Program-made: the position numbers and the translations under genes
Assembly: GCA_002084865.1 (NCBI GenBank)
Contig: NBMG01000018.1
Coordinates: 1-19,873 of the forward strand
Length of the DNA: 19,873 nucleotides
Direction of reading: 5' to 3'
Origin: Candidatus Atribacteria bacterium 4572_76
GTDB taxonomy: Bacteria > Atribacterota > Phoenicimicrobiia > Phoenicimicrobiales > Phoenicimicrobiaceae
Shown here: positions 7,056 to 15,252 of the stretch, piece by piece
Position numbering within the stretch: position 1 is the stretch's first letter
Layout of the letters: each line of letters begins with the position of its first letter
Notes under the pieces: model-generated
The model's input: only the letters and a program-made list of their open reading frames with translations
Databases searched by the model: none
Told to the model about the DNA's origin: nothing

Positions 7056-8054
7056 TTGGTGAAGCCAAACCTCTTGGGACCATTCCCTCCGGAGAGGGGG
7101 GTGACTACCGATCCAAGAGTAATATTAGCGATTGTTCAGGAATTAAAAAAGTATAAACCTAAGGAAATAATAGTGGGGGATAATTCCGGGAGCATTCACT
7201 TCGACCCCTTAAAAATAGCAAAAATTACCGGAATACTGGATGCTTCTGACGGTTGTTATAGTAACATTGCCAGGGAAGTATTAAAGGTAAAGGTAGAGTC
7301 AAAATTTATAGATGAACTTTTTATTTCCCGGATAGTGAAAGAAGCAGATTACATAATCAATGTTCCAAAATTCAAGACCCATATGTTAACTACTATTACC
7401 GGTGCAATTAAAAACATGTTCGGTATTATTCCGGGAGGGAAGAAGGCGCAATTACATACATTAAATCGATCTACCTATGAATTTGCTGAATTGTTAGTTG
7501 ATATTTATCAGATAAGAATTCCTGATTTAAATATTATGGATGCTATAATCGGCATGGAAGGTGCTGGTCCTACCAATGGGAAAACTAAAATCATAAATAA
7601 AATGATAAGCAGTGATAATGCTATCTCTCTTGATTCGGTTATGGCTGTCATGATGGGGCTTAAGCCTGATACCATTGAGTTATTACAGGTTGCCAAAGAC
7701 AGAAATTTAGGTGAGATAGATGCCTCAAATATATCTATTGATGGAGAACTAAAAGTAATTTCGGGGTTTAAAACACCACATAATGGTTTGTTACAGAAAA
7801 TAGCAAAAGCAGTTGTCCCTCATGTCTTTAATTTTAATAAAGTTATACCGGTTATAGATCATAATAAATGTAAAATATGTAAAAAATGTATCGAAGTTTG
7901 TCCTGTTTCGGCGATGAATTTAAAAGGTAAATATCCCGAAGCGGATAGAAAGAGATGCATTTCCTGCTTTTGTTGTGACGAACATTGTCCTTATGGTGCA
8001 ATAATATTACCTTCATGGCAGCAAAATATTTTTAACCGATTGAAAGGAAAATAG
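7056..8054 (+). CDS. DUF362 domain protein with C-terminal 2[4Fe-4S] ferredoxin domain, 5' end anomalous
   Basis: DUF362 family protein of unknown reaction fused to a bacterial ferredoxin domain. From the TTG at 7056 the product is 332 residues: MVKPNLLGPFPPE at the N-terminus, the DUF362 core with VPKFKTHMLTTITGAIKNMFG (103-123) and GMEGAGPTNGK (166-176), then two clusters, C272/C275/C278/C282 and C301/C304/C307/C311. This start is doubtful. The usual family N-terminus leads into VLVKPNLL, and the same frame encodes plausible family sequence back to about 6981 (SEIVKNIFEIFGVEDKV), yet it has no ATG, GTG or TTG and closes at a TAA (6963-6965) inside the octad repeat. About 13-15 N-terminal residues expected in relatives seem to be missing, so the gene may be 5'-truncated or use a non-standard start. 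The core shows no internal frameshift. Confidence 0.8.
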   Translation: MVKPNLLGPFPPERGVTTDPRVILAIVQELKKYKPKEIIVGDNSGSIHFDPLKIAKITGILDASDGCYSNIAREVLKVKVESKFIDELFISRIVKEADYIINVPKFKTHMLTTITGAIKNMFGIIPGGKKAQLHTLNRSTYEFAELLVDIYQIRIPDLNIMDAIIGMEGAGPTNGKTKIINKMISSDNAISLDSVMAVMMGLKPDTIELLQVAKDRNLGEIDASNISIDGELKVISGFKTPHNGLLQKIAKAVVPHVFNFNKVIPVIDHNKCKICKKCIEVCPVSAMNLKGKYPEADRKRCISCFCCDEHCPYGAIILPSWQQNIFNRLKGK

Positions 8055-8091
8055 AAAAGTAACAAGAGAAAAGTTTCTGAGGAAATAAAAA

Positions 8092-10194
8092 ATGACTAAA
8101 TATCTGGTGATAGTTGAATCACCAACCAAAGAAAAAACTTTAAAAAAAATATTGGGCAGAGATTATACTATTAAATCAAGCAAGGGGCATTTAATTGATT
8201 TACCCAAAACAAAATTAGGGATAGATATCGAAAATAACTTTCAGCCAGAATATGTGGTTATCCCCAAACAGAGAAAGGTGTTGAAAGAATTAGAAGACAG
8301 CACTAAAGGTAAGGAAAAAGTATTTTTAGCTACCGATCCGGACAGGGAAGGTGAGGCTATTGCCTGGCATATTGCCCAAAAATTAAAGGTTAGAGAGGGA
8401 AAGAACAGGGTTGTCTTTAATGAAATAACCGAAAGAGCTGTTTCCCAGGCTGTTAAAACACCGAGAGAAATTAATCTTAATATGGTTAACTCTCAAAAAG
8501 CCAGGAGATTATTGGATAGGCTGGTGGGTTATAAAATTAGTCCCTTATTATGGAAAAAGATTGGTAAAAAATTAAGTGCGGGAAGGGTGCAATCTGTAGC
8601 ATTACGCTTAATATGTGAAAGAGAAGAGGAAATAGTAAAATTTAAAATAGAAGAATATTGGAACATAAATGCCTTATTTAGTAAAATTGGAGATGAAAAG
8701 ACAGAGACTTTTAAGGCGAAACTATTTTCCATAAATTCTGAAAAAGCAACTATTAATACTAAAGATGAAGCCACAAAAATTTGCGAAGAAGTAAAAAATC
8801 AGGATATCTATGTTAAAAGTATAAACAAAAAGAAAGAATCGAAAAATCCGCCACCTCCATTTACTACCAGTACTTTACAACAAGAAGCGTATAATAAATT
8901 GAATTTTCCCATCAAAAAAACCATGTTACTGGCTCAACAATTATATGAGGGTATTACCCTGGGTACCAAAGGAAATATCGGTTTAATTACTTATATGCGG
9001 ACTGACTCGGTAAGAGTATCTGATGAAGCAAAGATTGAAGCGAAAAAATATATTGAGGAACATTTCGGAAAAGATTTTGCCAAATCATCTCAAAGTTTAA
9101 AAAAAGGGGGAAATAAAAGTAAAAATGCAAGGATTCAGGATGCTCATGAATCCATCAGACCTACATATATATTCAACCATCCGGAATCGATTAGAAAATA
9201 TCTGACTAATGACCAATATAGATTATATAATTTAATCTGGCAAAGATTTGTTGCGAGCAGAATGAAAGCTGCCTATCTGGAGAAAATTACTATAGATATA
9301 GAATCAGGAAAGTACATCTTTAGAACTTCCGGCTCTAAGATACTATTTAAGGGGTATATGATACTATCCGGTCAAAACAATCAAAATTTAGATAAAATTC
9401 CTGACCTTAAAGAAAAAGATCAGCTCAGGTTGGAAAAAATTGAAGCAAACCAATCTTTTACCAAGCCTCCTCCCCGATATACAGAAGCCAGTCTGGTAAA
9501 AAGATTAGAAAAAGAAGGGATAGGACGTCCCAGTACCTACGTACCGACTATAAGCACCTTACAATATCGGACATATGTGGAAAAAATAGATAAAAAATTT
9601 AGACCTACAGAATTAGGAATAACGGTAAACTCATTTTTAATTCGATATTTTTCCGATATTGTAAATATTACTTTCACTGCAAAAATGGAGAAACAGCTCG
9701 ACGAAGTTGAGTCTGATAAAAAAAAATGGGAAGATGTGCTGAGAATATTTTACAAAGCATTTTCCAATGATTTAGAAAAAGGTGGCCAAGCGCAAAAGAT
9801 TGAAATGCCAAAGGTATTCAGTGATGAAGTATGCGACAAGTGTGGCAGTAAGATGTTGGTAAAAAATGGGCGTTTTGGCAAATTTTTAGCTTGTTCGAGA
9901 TTCCCAAAATGCAAAAATACAAAACCTTTTTTAGATAAAATTGGCGTGTCTTGTCCCGAGGAGGGATGCTCGGGAGAGATAATTAGAAAAAAAACTAAAA
10001 AAGGGAGGACCTTCTATGGATGCAGCAATTATCCGAAATGTTCATTTGTGTCCTGGAATAAACCGGTTGACAAAAAGTGCCCCCAATGTAATCATATCTT
10101 AGTGCTAATTAAAGATAAAAAAAACGGTTTTTATTATAAATGCAGTAATTCAGCTTGTGACTATAAGCATTTTATTAAAGAAGATAAAAAATAA
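8092..10194 (+). CDS. topA: DNA topoisomerase I (type IA)
   Basis: Relaxes negatively supercoiled DNA by a single-strand break through a 5'-phosphotyrosine. Length 700 residues. The TOPRIM domain starts at residue 1 (IVESPTKEKT with E9; LATDPDREGE at 79-88). LSAGRVQSVALRLICERE (161-178) and the active-site region GLITYMRTDSVRVS (297-310), with Y301 as nucleophile, follow; EGIGRPSTYVPTIS (475-488) is also conserved. The C-terminal part has three four-cysteine zinc ribbons: C581/C584/C601/C607, C621/C626/C644/C650 and C663/C666/C684/C689. GAGGA at 8079-8083 lies 8 bases before the ATG. topA is followed by xerC-hslVU as in Firmicutes, but without trmFO (gid) between topA and xerC. Confidence 0.98.
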   Translation: MTKYLVIVESPTKEKTLKKILGRDYTIKSSKGHLIDLPKTKLGIDIENNFQPEYVVIPKQRKVLKELEDSTKGKEKVFLATDPDREGEAIAWHIAQKLKVREGKNRVVFNEITERAVSQAVKTPREINLNMVNSQKARRLLDRLVGYKISPLLWKKIGKKLSAGRVQSVALRLICEREEEIVKFKIEEYWNINALFSKIGDEKTETFKAKLFSINSEKATINTKDEATKICEEVKNQDIYVKSINKKKESKNPPPPFTTSTLQQEAYNKLNFPIKKTMLLAQQLYEGITLGTKGNIGLITYMRTDSVRVSDEAKIEAKKYIEEHFGKDFAKSSQSLKKGGNKSKNARIQDAHESIRPTYIFNHPESIRKYLTNDQYRLYNLIWQRFVASRMKAAYLEKITIDIESGKYIFRTSGSKILFKGYMILSGQNNQNLDKIPDLKEKDQLRLEKIEANQSFTKPPPRYTEASLVKRLEKEGIGRPSTYVPTISTLQYRTYVEKIDKKFRPTELGITVNSFLIRYFSDIVNITFTAKMEKQLDEVESDKKKWEDVLRIFYKAFSNDLEKGGQAQKIEMPKVFSDEVCDKCGSKMLVKNGRFGKFLACSRFPKCKNTKPFLDKIGVSCPEEGCSGEIIRKKTKKGRTFYGCSNYPKCSFVSWNKPVDKKCPQCNHILVLIKDKKNGFYYKCSNSACDYKHFIKEDKK

Positions 10195-10263
10195 TCAGCA
10201 GATAGCAGTAAATAGGAAAAATTGACTCCTCAACAAAAATTAAAATAGGAGGAGAATTTAAAT

Positions 10264-11172
10264 TTGAAAGAACACATAAATTCCTATATTTCTTTTCTAA
10301 AGAATGAAAAAAATTATTCCAATAATACTATCATTTCCTATAAAAATGATTTATTACAATTTTCAAATTATTTAGCGGAGTACAAAATATTAAAGAGAAA
10401 TAATATACAATATATTGACCACAGTATTATGCGAAAATACATTGTATATTTGAAGAAAGGTGATTATTCGGTAAGAAGTGTTTGCAGAAAAATATCTACC
10501 ATCCGTTCTTTCTTTAAATTTATATCAAGAGAAGGCATAATAAAAATTAATCCGACTATCAATTTAACAACACCTAAGATAGAAAAGAAGTTGCCTTATT
10601 TTTTGTACTTACAAGAAATTAACAAACTTATCGAAGCACCGCCCGGGAATACAATATTTGGAATTAGAGACAGGGCAATCCTTGAACTGCTTTATGGCAC
10701 CGGGATGAGGGTTGGAGAACTGGTGAATTTGAATATTCAGGATATAGACCTGGATGAAAAAACTGTTAGAGTATTTGGAAAGGGTTCAAAGGAAAGAATT
10801 CTTCCTCTAGGTAACCCGAGCATAAAGGCAATACAAGAATATATAGCCAGTAGAAATCGATTTATAAAAAAAATAGCTATAAACAGAAAAGAAATGAATG
10901 CATTTTTGTTAAATCGTTTCGGAGGAAGGTTATCGGCAAGAAGCATACGTAGAATTATTATCAAATATATGAAAATAGCTGGTTTAAATAAAAAGATAAG
11001 TCCGCATGTTTTAAGGCATTCATTTGCCACCCATCTTTTGGGAGGCGGAGCGGATTTACGTTCAGTTCAGGAACTTTTAGGGCATGAGAGCTTATCTACT
11101 ACTCAAATATATACTCATATTACTAAAGAAAGATTAAAAATAACTTATAATAAATCTCATCCCAGGTCTTAA
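10264..11172 (+). CDS. xerC: Tyrosine recombinase XerC/CodV type
   Basis: Site-specific tyrosine recombinase of the XerC/D family, resolving chromosome dimers at a dif site with a partner recombinase. Length 302 residues, the usual size. An N-terminal SAM-like core-binding domain (about 1-90) precedes the catalytic domain with the complete active set: R149 (GTGMRVGEL), K173 (FGKGSKERILPL), H248 and R251 (SPHVLRHSFATHLL), H274 (LLGHESLSTTQIYTHI) and nucleophile Y283. The C-terminus YNKSHPRS fits the XerC/XerD-type ending. TTG start with AGGAGGAG at 10247-10254. The position just before hslV matches codV-hslVU in Bacillus, so this is a housekeeping enzyme and not evidence of an integrated element. 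No dif site was recognised. Confidence 0.95.
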   Translation: MKEHINSYISFLKNEKNYSNNTIISYKNDLLQFSNYLAEYKILKRNNIQYIDHSIMRKYIVYLKKGDYSVRSVCRKISTIRSFFKFISREGIIKINPTINLTTPKIEKKLPYFLYLQEINKLIEAPPGNTIFGIRDRAILELLYGTGMRVGELVNLNIQDIDLDEKTVRVFGKGSKERILPLGNPSIKAIQEYIASRNRFIKKIAINRKEMNAFLLNRFGGRLSARSIRRIIIKYMKIAGLNKKISPHVLRHSFATHLLGGGADLRSVQELLGHESLSTTQIYTHITKERLKITYNKSHPRS

Positions 11173-11204
11173 TGTTAGAGATTTAAAAGGAGATGAAATA
11201 AAAA

Positions 11205-11732
11205 ATGTTTAAAGGAACTACAATTTTAGCGATAAAACATAAAGGTGAAGTGGCTATTTCCGGTGATGGCCAGATAAGTATGGGAAATACTATTATGAAG
11301 AACAATACGAAAAAGATTCGAAAAATTTATAACGATAAAGTTCTTACCGGATTTGCCGGAGCAAGCGCAGATGCCATAACTCTTTTTGAAAGATTTGAAA
11401 AGAAAATAGAAGAACTTCACGGAAATTTACCCAAAGCGGTTGTTTCTTTAGCTCAAGAGTGGCGGACTGATAAAATCTTAAGAAAATTAGAAGCGATATT
11501 AATTGTTGCTGACAAAGAACATATATTTATAGTTTCCGGAACTGGTGATATAATAGAACCGGATGATAATATCGCTGCTATCGGTTCAGGTGGTCCCTAT
11601 GCATTAGCGGCAGCAAAGGCTTTGGTTAAATATTCGAAATTATCTGCCCACGAAATAGCTTTAAAATCATTACAAATCGCTGCTTCAATCTGTATCTATA
11701 CCAATGATAAGATAGCAGTAGAAAAATTATAA
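11205..11732 (+). CDS. hslV: ATP-dependent protease subunit HslV (ClpQ)
   Basis: Peptidase subunit of the HslVU protease, a proteasome-like double ring with an N-terminal threonine nucleophile. The 175-residue ORF begins MFKGTTILAIKHKG. By alignment with the family (TTI at the mature N-terminus) the nucleophile should be T5, so a four-residue propeptide MFKG must be removed. GDGQ (20-23), GFAGASADA (49-57), EWRTDKILRKLEA (85-97), SGTGDIIEPDD (110-120), IGSGGPYALAAA (126-137) and CIYTND (162-167) are conserved. A GGAGATG ribosome binding site precedes the ATG. hslU follows after 24 bases, and the two products act together. Confidence 0.97.
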   Translation: MFKGTTILAIKHKGEVAISGDGQISMGNTIMKNNTKKIRKIYNDKVLTGFAGASADAITLFERFEKKIEELHGNLPKAVVSLAQEWRTDKILRKLEAILIVADKEHIFIVSGTGDIIEPDDNIAAIGSGGPYALAAAKALVKYSKLSAHEIALKSLQIAASICIYTNDKIAVEKL

Positions 11733-11756
11733 TAGAAAAGAAAGGAGGAAACATAA

Positions 11757-13175
11757 TTGATTAATGATTTAACCCCCCAACAAATTGTTACCGAACTTAA
11801 TAAATATATAATTGGACAAGATAATGCTAAAAAAGCTGTAGCCATAGCTTTGAGGAATAGAATCAGAAGGCAAAAATTATCTCCGGAATTAGTAGATGAA
11901 GTGACTCCAAAGAACATTATAATGATCGGGCCTACCGGAGTTGGAAAAACAGAGATTGTTAGAAGATTATCAAAATTAGTTAAAGCCCCTTTCGTAAAAG
12001 TTGAAGCAACAAAATTTACCGAAGTAGGTTACGTAGGAAGAGATGTGGAATCCATAATCAGGGATTTAACCGAAGTAGGTGTACAATTGGTTCGTAAAGA
12101 ATGGGCTAGTAAGGTGGAAGACAAGGCAAAGCAGATGGTTGATGAGAAGATAATAGATTATTTATTTCCTGTTTCAACCAAAAGAAAAGAACGACAACCA
12201 AATATTTTAGATGGTTCATTTTATTCCGGAGACGAAGAAAAAAAGAAAGAATCTCTTGCTATCTTACCAAAAAAGGATGAAAGGGAAGAAAGATTTGAAA
12301 GGACTAGAAAAAAGTTTAAAGAAAAATTAGAAAAAGGCGAGTTGGAAAATAGAATAATTGAAATCGAAGTCGAGGAAAACATTCAACCTACGGTAGAAGT
12401 TTTTTCTAATTCAGGGATAGAAGGGATGGGAATCAATTTTAAAGATATTCTGGGCAGAATGTTCCCCCAAAAAAGAAAAAAACAGAAAGTTACCATTGCC
12501 GAGGCCCGTAAAATATTAATCTATACTGAAACTCAAAAGTTGATAGATATGGATGAAGTAATTCGAGCCGCTATTGAAAGAGTGGAAAATTTAGGGATTG
12601 TTTTTATTGACGAAATCGATAAAATTGCCAGGCAAGAAAAATCATACGGGCCGGATGTATCCAGGGGAGGAGTTCAAAGAGATATATTACCTATTATTGA
12701 GGGCTCAACAGTTATGACTAAATATGGAGCAGTAAAGACCGACCATATTTTATTTATATCTGCCGGTGCTTTTACCACCTCAAAGCCTTCTGATTTAATA
12801 CCTGAGTTACAAGGACGTTTTCCTATCAGAGTTGAATTAAATATTTTAAATAAGGAAGATTTAAAAAGAATATTAACCGAACCTTGCAATTCATTAATAA
12901 AGCAATACGTTGCCTTACTTGCTACCGAAGGTTTGAAAATAGAAATTGCGGATGACGCTATTGAAGAGATTGCCGAAACTGCTTTTTTAGTAAATGAGCA
13001 GACCGAAAATATCGGGGCAAGAAGGCTGTATACTATTTTGGAAAAATTATTAGAAGATATCTCTTTTGACGCCCCTAACCTCAAGAAGAAACAATTTAAA
13101 ATTGATAGAAAATATGTAAAGAAAAAATTACAAAGCATAGTAAAGAACGAAGATTTAAGTAGATATATTCTGTGA
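11757..13175 (+). CDS. hslU: HslU (ClpY) AAA+ ATPase subunit of HslVU protease
   Basis: AAA+ unfoldase that feeds substrates into HslV. Length 472 residues. Walker A GPTGVGKT (58-65), pore loop GYVGRD (91-96), the intermediate (I) domain with many charged residues (about 110-245), Walker B IVFIDEID (281-288), LQGRFPIRVEL (351-361) with the arginine-finger region, and sensor-2 GARRLYTILE (420-429) are present. The C-terminus EDLSRYIL matches the tail that inserts into HslV to activate it. TTG start with AAAGGAGG at 11741-11748, 8 bases upstream. The TGA stop is already part of the first octad of the repeat at 13174. codY, which follows hslU in Bacillus, is absent. Confidence 0.98.
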   Translation: MINDLTPQQIVTELNKYIIGQDNAKKAVAIALRNRIRRQKLSPELVDEVTPKNIIMIGPTGVGKTEIVRRLSKLVKAPFVKVEATKFTEVGYVGRDVESIIRDLTEVGVQLVRKEWASKVEDKAKQMVDEKIIDYLFPVSTKRKERQPNILDGSFYSGDEEKKKESLAILPKKDEREERFERTRKKFKEKLEKGELENRIIEIEVEENIQPTVEVFSNSGIEGMGINFKDILGRMFPQKRKKQKVTIAEARKILIYTETQKLIDMDEVIRAAIERVENLGIVFIDEIDKIARQEKSYGPDVSRGGVQRDILPIIEGSTVMTKYGAVKTDHILFISAGAFTTSKPSDLIPELQGRFPIRVELNILNKEDLKRILTEPCNSLIKQYVALLATEGLKIEIADDAIEEIAETAFLVNEQTENIGARRLYTILEKLLEDISFDAPNLKKKQFKIDRKYVKKKLQSIVKNEDLSRYIL

Positions 13176-13213
13176 TTCACCAATTCACCAATTGGCCAAT
13201 TGACCAATTCACC
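13174..13213 (-). repeat. Octad array starting in the hslU stop codon
   Basis: Five exact 8-base periods: GATTCACC, AATTCACC, AATTGGCC, AATTGACC and AATTCACC. Its complement reads TGGTGAAT, so it is in AC polarity. This is the one case of AC polarity next to an upstream gene. Confidence 0.88.
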
Positions 13214-13237
13214 GATTAGATAGTCGTTAGCATAATT

Positions 13238-13272
13238 CGTATCTCGTATCTCGTGAATCGTATCTCGTTAAG
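13238..13272 (+). repeat. Heptad array, CGTATCT type (copy 1 of a 43-base identical repeat)
   Basis: Units CGTATCT, CGTATCT, CGTGAAT, CGTATCT and CGTTAAG. The block 13234-13276 is identical base for base to 15214-15256, and its inner part is the exact reverse complement of 13621-13650 and 4491-4520. Confidence 0.92.
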
Positions 13273-13386
13273 AGAACAAAAATCATAAGACAAAATTGAA
13301 AACTATTTACATATAAACAATTATTTTTAATATAGGTAAAATTTATTCGAGTCGTCATCATTATCTGCCATTCCTGTAAAACTTGT

Positions 13387-13439
13387 CCTCGACTTGATCG
13401 GGGAGTGGAAATCTATCTTTGACAGGCGAGACGCCTGTC
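13387..13439. repeat. GC-rich double hairpin (REP-like element)
   Basis: Two palindromes lie 17 bases apart: CCTCGA/TCGGGG with a CTTGA loop (13387-13403, one G-T pair) and a perfect 8-bp stem GACAGGCG/CGCCTGTC with an AGA loop (13421-13439). The surrounding patch, about 13350-13460, is far richer in GC than its neighbours and has no heptad periodicity. It resembles the palindromic repeats scattered in many bacterial genomes. Neither stem is followed by a T-tract. Confidence 0.6.
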
Positions 13440-13489
13440 CTACGAGGATACCGGGATTTATAAATTAATGTCATGCTTATTAGTAAATA

Positions 13490-13575
13490 ATATTTATTAG
13501 ATAGTTGAACGTTTATATAGTTAATTAGTTGACAGGTTTGCACTGATTTATTTTTATTAACTAACTAACCATATA
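13490..13575. repeat. Composite dispersed repeat with octad hairpin
   Basis: 13490-13520 matches the complement of 1257-1287 at 29 of 31 bases. A hairpin overlaps it (arms 13514-13530 and 13559-13575) with centre GGTTTGCACTGATTTA (13535-13550), differing by one base from 6914-6929. Confidence 0.75.
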
Positions 13576-13582
13576 ACCAAAT

Positions 13583-13650
13583 GTATACGCTCTACGCTTA
13601 AAGCTATACGCTATTTTGTACGAGATACGATTCACGAGATACGAGATACG
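13583..13650 (-). repeat. Double heptad array in AC polarity before rpsB
   Basis: GTATACG, CTCTACG, CTTAAAG, CTATACG and CTATTTT (13583-13617) are followed by TTGTACG (13616-13622, sharing two bases), AGATACG, ATTCACG, AGATACG and AGATACG (to 13650). The second half is the exact complement of the array 13238-13272, about 350 bases upstream. Confidence 0.9.
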
Positions 13651-13663
13651 GTATTATATTTTC

Positions 13664-13692
13664 TTGATTTAGAAAAAAAACTGTGTTATACT
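13664..13692 (+). promoter_or_regulatory. Promoter for the rpsB-tsf-pyrH-frr series
   Basis: TTGATT (13664-13669), a 17-base spacer and TATACT (13687-13692), with TG at 13684-13685 making an extended -10. Transcription would start near 13699, giving a leader of about 105 bases. It is the best promoter match in the window and precedes a ribosomal protein gene. Confidence 0.72.
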
Positions 13693-13730
13693 ATCTTTGA
13701 TTTTGTGTACTTATTATGCATAAGTTATAA

Positions 13731-13754
13731 CGATTTATGATAATTTTTAAATCG
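13731..13754 (+). promoter_or_regulatory. Hairpin in the rpsB leader
   Basis: CGATTTA and TAAATCG form a 7-bp stem with a 10-base loop, about 35 bases after the predicted transcription start; TTATGCATAA just upstream is also palindromic. rpsB leaders bind S2 for autoregulation in some bacteria, but I cannot match this one to a known leader class. Confidence 0.35.
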
Positions 13755-13804
13755 TAAAAAAAATAGATAATTAAAATATGAAAAAGAAAATTGGAGGATG
13801 ATAG

Positions 13805-14521
13805 ATGAGTATAATTTCGATGAAGCAATTGCTAGAGGCGGGGGTACATTTTGGTCACCAAATGCGCCGATGGGATCCCAAGATGAAACCGTACATCTTT
13901 ACTGAAAGAAATAATATATATATTATAGATCTTCAGCAGACTGTAAAGTTAATCGAGGTAGCATATAATTTTGTAAGAGAAATATCTAGTAATGGCGGTA
14001 ATATACTATTTGTGGGAACAAAAAAACAGGCTCAGGAAGCGATTAAAAATGAAGCTGAGAGATGCGGAATGTTTTATGTAAATTATAGATGGTTAGGTGG
14101 AATATTAACTAATTTCGATACCATAAAAAAAAGAGTAAAAAGGCTTTTTGAATTGGAAGAAATGGAAAATAATAATATGTTCGAAGTTCTTCCTAAAAAA
14201 GAAGTAATAAGCTTAAAAAGAGAAAAAGAGAAACTTGAAAAAATATTAACCGGGATTAAAAATATGGAAAAACTTCCAGATGCAGTATTTATAATTGACC
14301 CCAAAAAAGAGAATATTGCTGTTGCTGAAGCCATTAAACTTTCTATTCCCATAGTGGCAATTGTGGATACAAATTGTAACCCGGATGAAATTGATTATGT
14401 AATTCCAGGGAATGATGATGCGATAAGAGCAGTAAAACTAATTTCTTCAGTTATAGCCGATGCAGTTATTGAAGGGAAGAAATTAACTATTGAAAACGAA
14501 ACTGAAAAAGTTAGTGCATAA
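13805..14521 (+). CDS. rpsB: 30S ribosomal protein S2
   Basis: Ribosomal protein S2, a late-assembling small-subunit protein. Length 238 residues, normal. Landmarks are LLEAGVHFGHQ (9-19), RRWDPKMKPYIF (21-32), INLQ-type IIDLQQT (40-46), FVGTKKQA (69-76), YRWLGGILTNF (94-104), the central coiled-coil insertion (about 105-160), LPDAVFIIDP near 165 and PIVAIVDTNCNPDEIDYVIPGNDDA toward the C-terminus. GGAGG at 13793-13797 lies 7 bases before the ATG. It heads the rpsB-tsf-pyrH-frr series with its own promoter at 13664. The next gene, tsf, starts 94 bases after the stop, and that gap contains no repeat array. Confidence 0.98.
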   Translation: MSIISMKQLLEAGVHFGHQMRRWDPKMKPYIFTERNNIYIIDLQQTVKLIEVAYNFVREISSNGGNILFVGTKKQAQEAIKNEAERCGMFYVNYRWLGGILTNFDTIKKRVKRLFELEEMENNNMFEVLPKKEVISLKREKEKLEKILTGIKNMEKLPDAVFIIDPKKENIAVAEAIKLSIPIVAIVDTNCNPDEIDYVIPGNDDAIRAVKLISSVIADAVIEGKKLTIENETEKVSA

Positions 14522-14615
14522 TTAGTTTTCGATTTTTAATTATATAATAAAAATCTATAAATTATATTTAAAACTACGACGAATTTATATATTTAAACAA
14601 AACAAGGAGATAAGG

Positions 14616-15215
14616 ATGAATATAACTGCCCAAATGGTTAAGGAATTACGAGAAAAAACAAGTGCGGGAATGATGGATTGCAAAAAAGCTTTAAAAGCTA
14701 CTGAGGGAGACCTGGAAAAAGCAATGGAGTATTTACGTAAAAAAGGGATAGATGCAGCTTCTTCAAAATTAAACCGTAAAGCACTAAACGGAAAAATAGA
14801 ATCCTACATTCATTTATACGGTAAAATAGGAGTTTTAGTCGAAATAAATTGTGAAACCGATTTTGTAGCTAATACTGAAGAGTTTAAAGAATTTGCAAAA
14901 GATATAACTATGCAAATTGCAGCCTCAAATCCCAAGTTTATTTCCAGAGAAGATGTTCCTAACGATATAATCGAAAAAGAAAAAGAGATATTTCTTGCGC
15001 AAGTTGAAAAAACAGGCAAACCTGCCCCGATTATTGAAAAAATCGTGGAAGGTAAATTGGAAAAATATTTTAAGGAAAACTGCCTAAAAGAACAAGTATT
15101 TATTAAAGACAATAACAAGAATATTAATCAACTATTATTAGAGTTAATTGCAAAATTAGGCGAAAATATTGTAATTAGAAGATTTGCCAGATTCCAACTC
15201 GGCGAAGAAATCTAA
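14616..15215 (+). CDS. tsf: Elongation factor Ts (short form)
   Basis: EF-Ts, the nucleotide exchange factor for EF-Tu. Length 199 residues: the short form found in Thermus, Thermotoga and cyanobacteria, lacking the second half of the core present in the roughly 283-residue E. coli protein. The N-terminal UBA-like domain contains VKELREKTSAGMMDCKKAL (8-26) and the nucleotide-exchange signature INCETDFVANTEEFKEF (77-93) with TDFV at 81-84. The C-terminal part keeps the LLLELIAKLGENIVIRRFARFQLGE region. AAGGAGA at 14604-14610 gives 5-base spacing. The TAA stop (15213-15215) overlaps the first bases of the repeat block 15214-15256. Confidence 0.97.
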   Translation: MNITAQMVKELREKTSAGMMDCKKALKATEGDLEKAMEYLRKKGIDAASSKLNRKALNGKIESYIHLYGKIGVLVEINCETDFVANTEEFKEFAKDITMQIAASNPKFISREDVPNDIIEKEKEIFLAQVEKTGKPAPIIEKIVEGKLEKYFKENCLKEQVFIKDNNKNINQLLLELIAKLGENIVIRRFARFQLGEEI

Positions 15216-15217
15216 TT

Positions 15218-15252
15218 CGTATCTCGTATCTCGTGAATCGTATCTCGTTAAG
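15218..15252 (+). repeat. Heptad array, CGTATCT type (copy 2 of a 43-base identical repeat)
   Basis: Same five units as 13238-13272. The identical block is 15214-15256, beginning inside the tsf stop codon. Confidence 0.92.

Noticed and set aside
10222..10246. Promoter for xerC (TTGACT and TAAAAT)
   Set aside because: The spacer is only 13 bases, too short for a normal sigma-70 promoter.
10264..11172. Integrase of a mobile element
   Set aside because: Position before hslVU, length and C-terminus fit housekeeping XerC/CodV; no attachment site or cargo genes accompany it.
12674..13207. 177-residue minus-strand frame
   Set aside because: It is the shadow of hslU, which has full family conservation on the plus strand. 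Other minus-strand frames inside genes were dropped for the same reason.
13361..13543. 60-residue reading frame on the minus strand
   Set aside because: It is read through the palindromic GC-rich element and dispersed repeats, lacks a ribosome binding site and resembles no protein family.
13174..13650. CRISPR array
   Set aside because: The repeats are 7-8 bases, contiguous, with no unique spacers, and no cas genes are present.
14522..14615. Repeat array or promoter between rpsB and tsf
   Set aside because: The sequence is AT-rich, but no regular period or convincing -35/-10 pair was visible.
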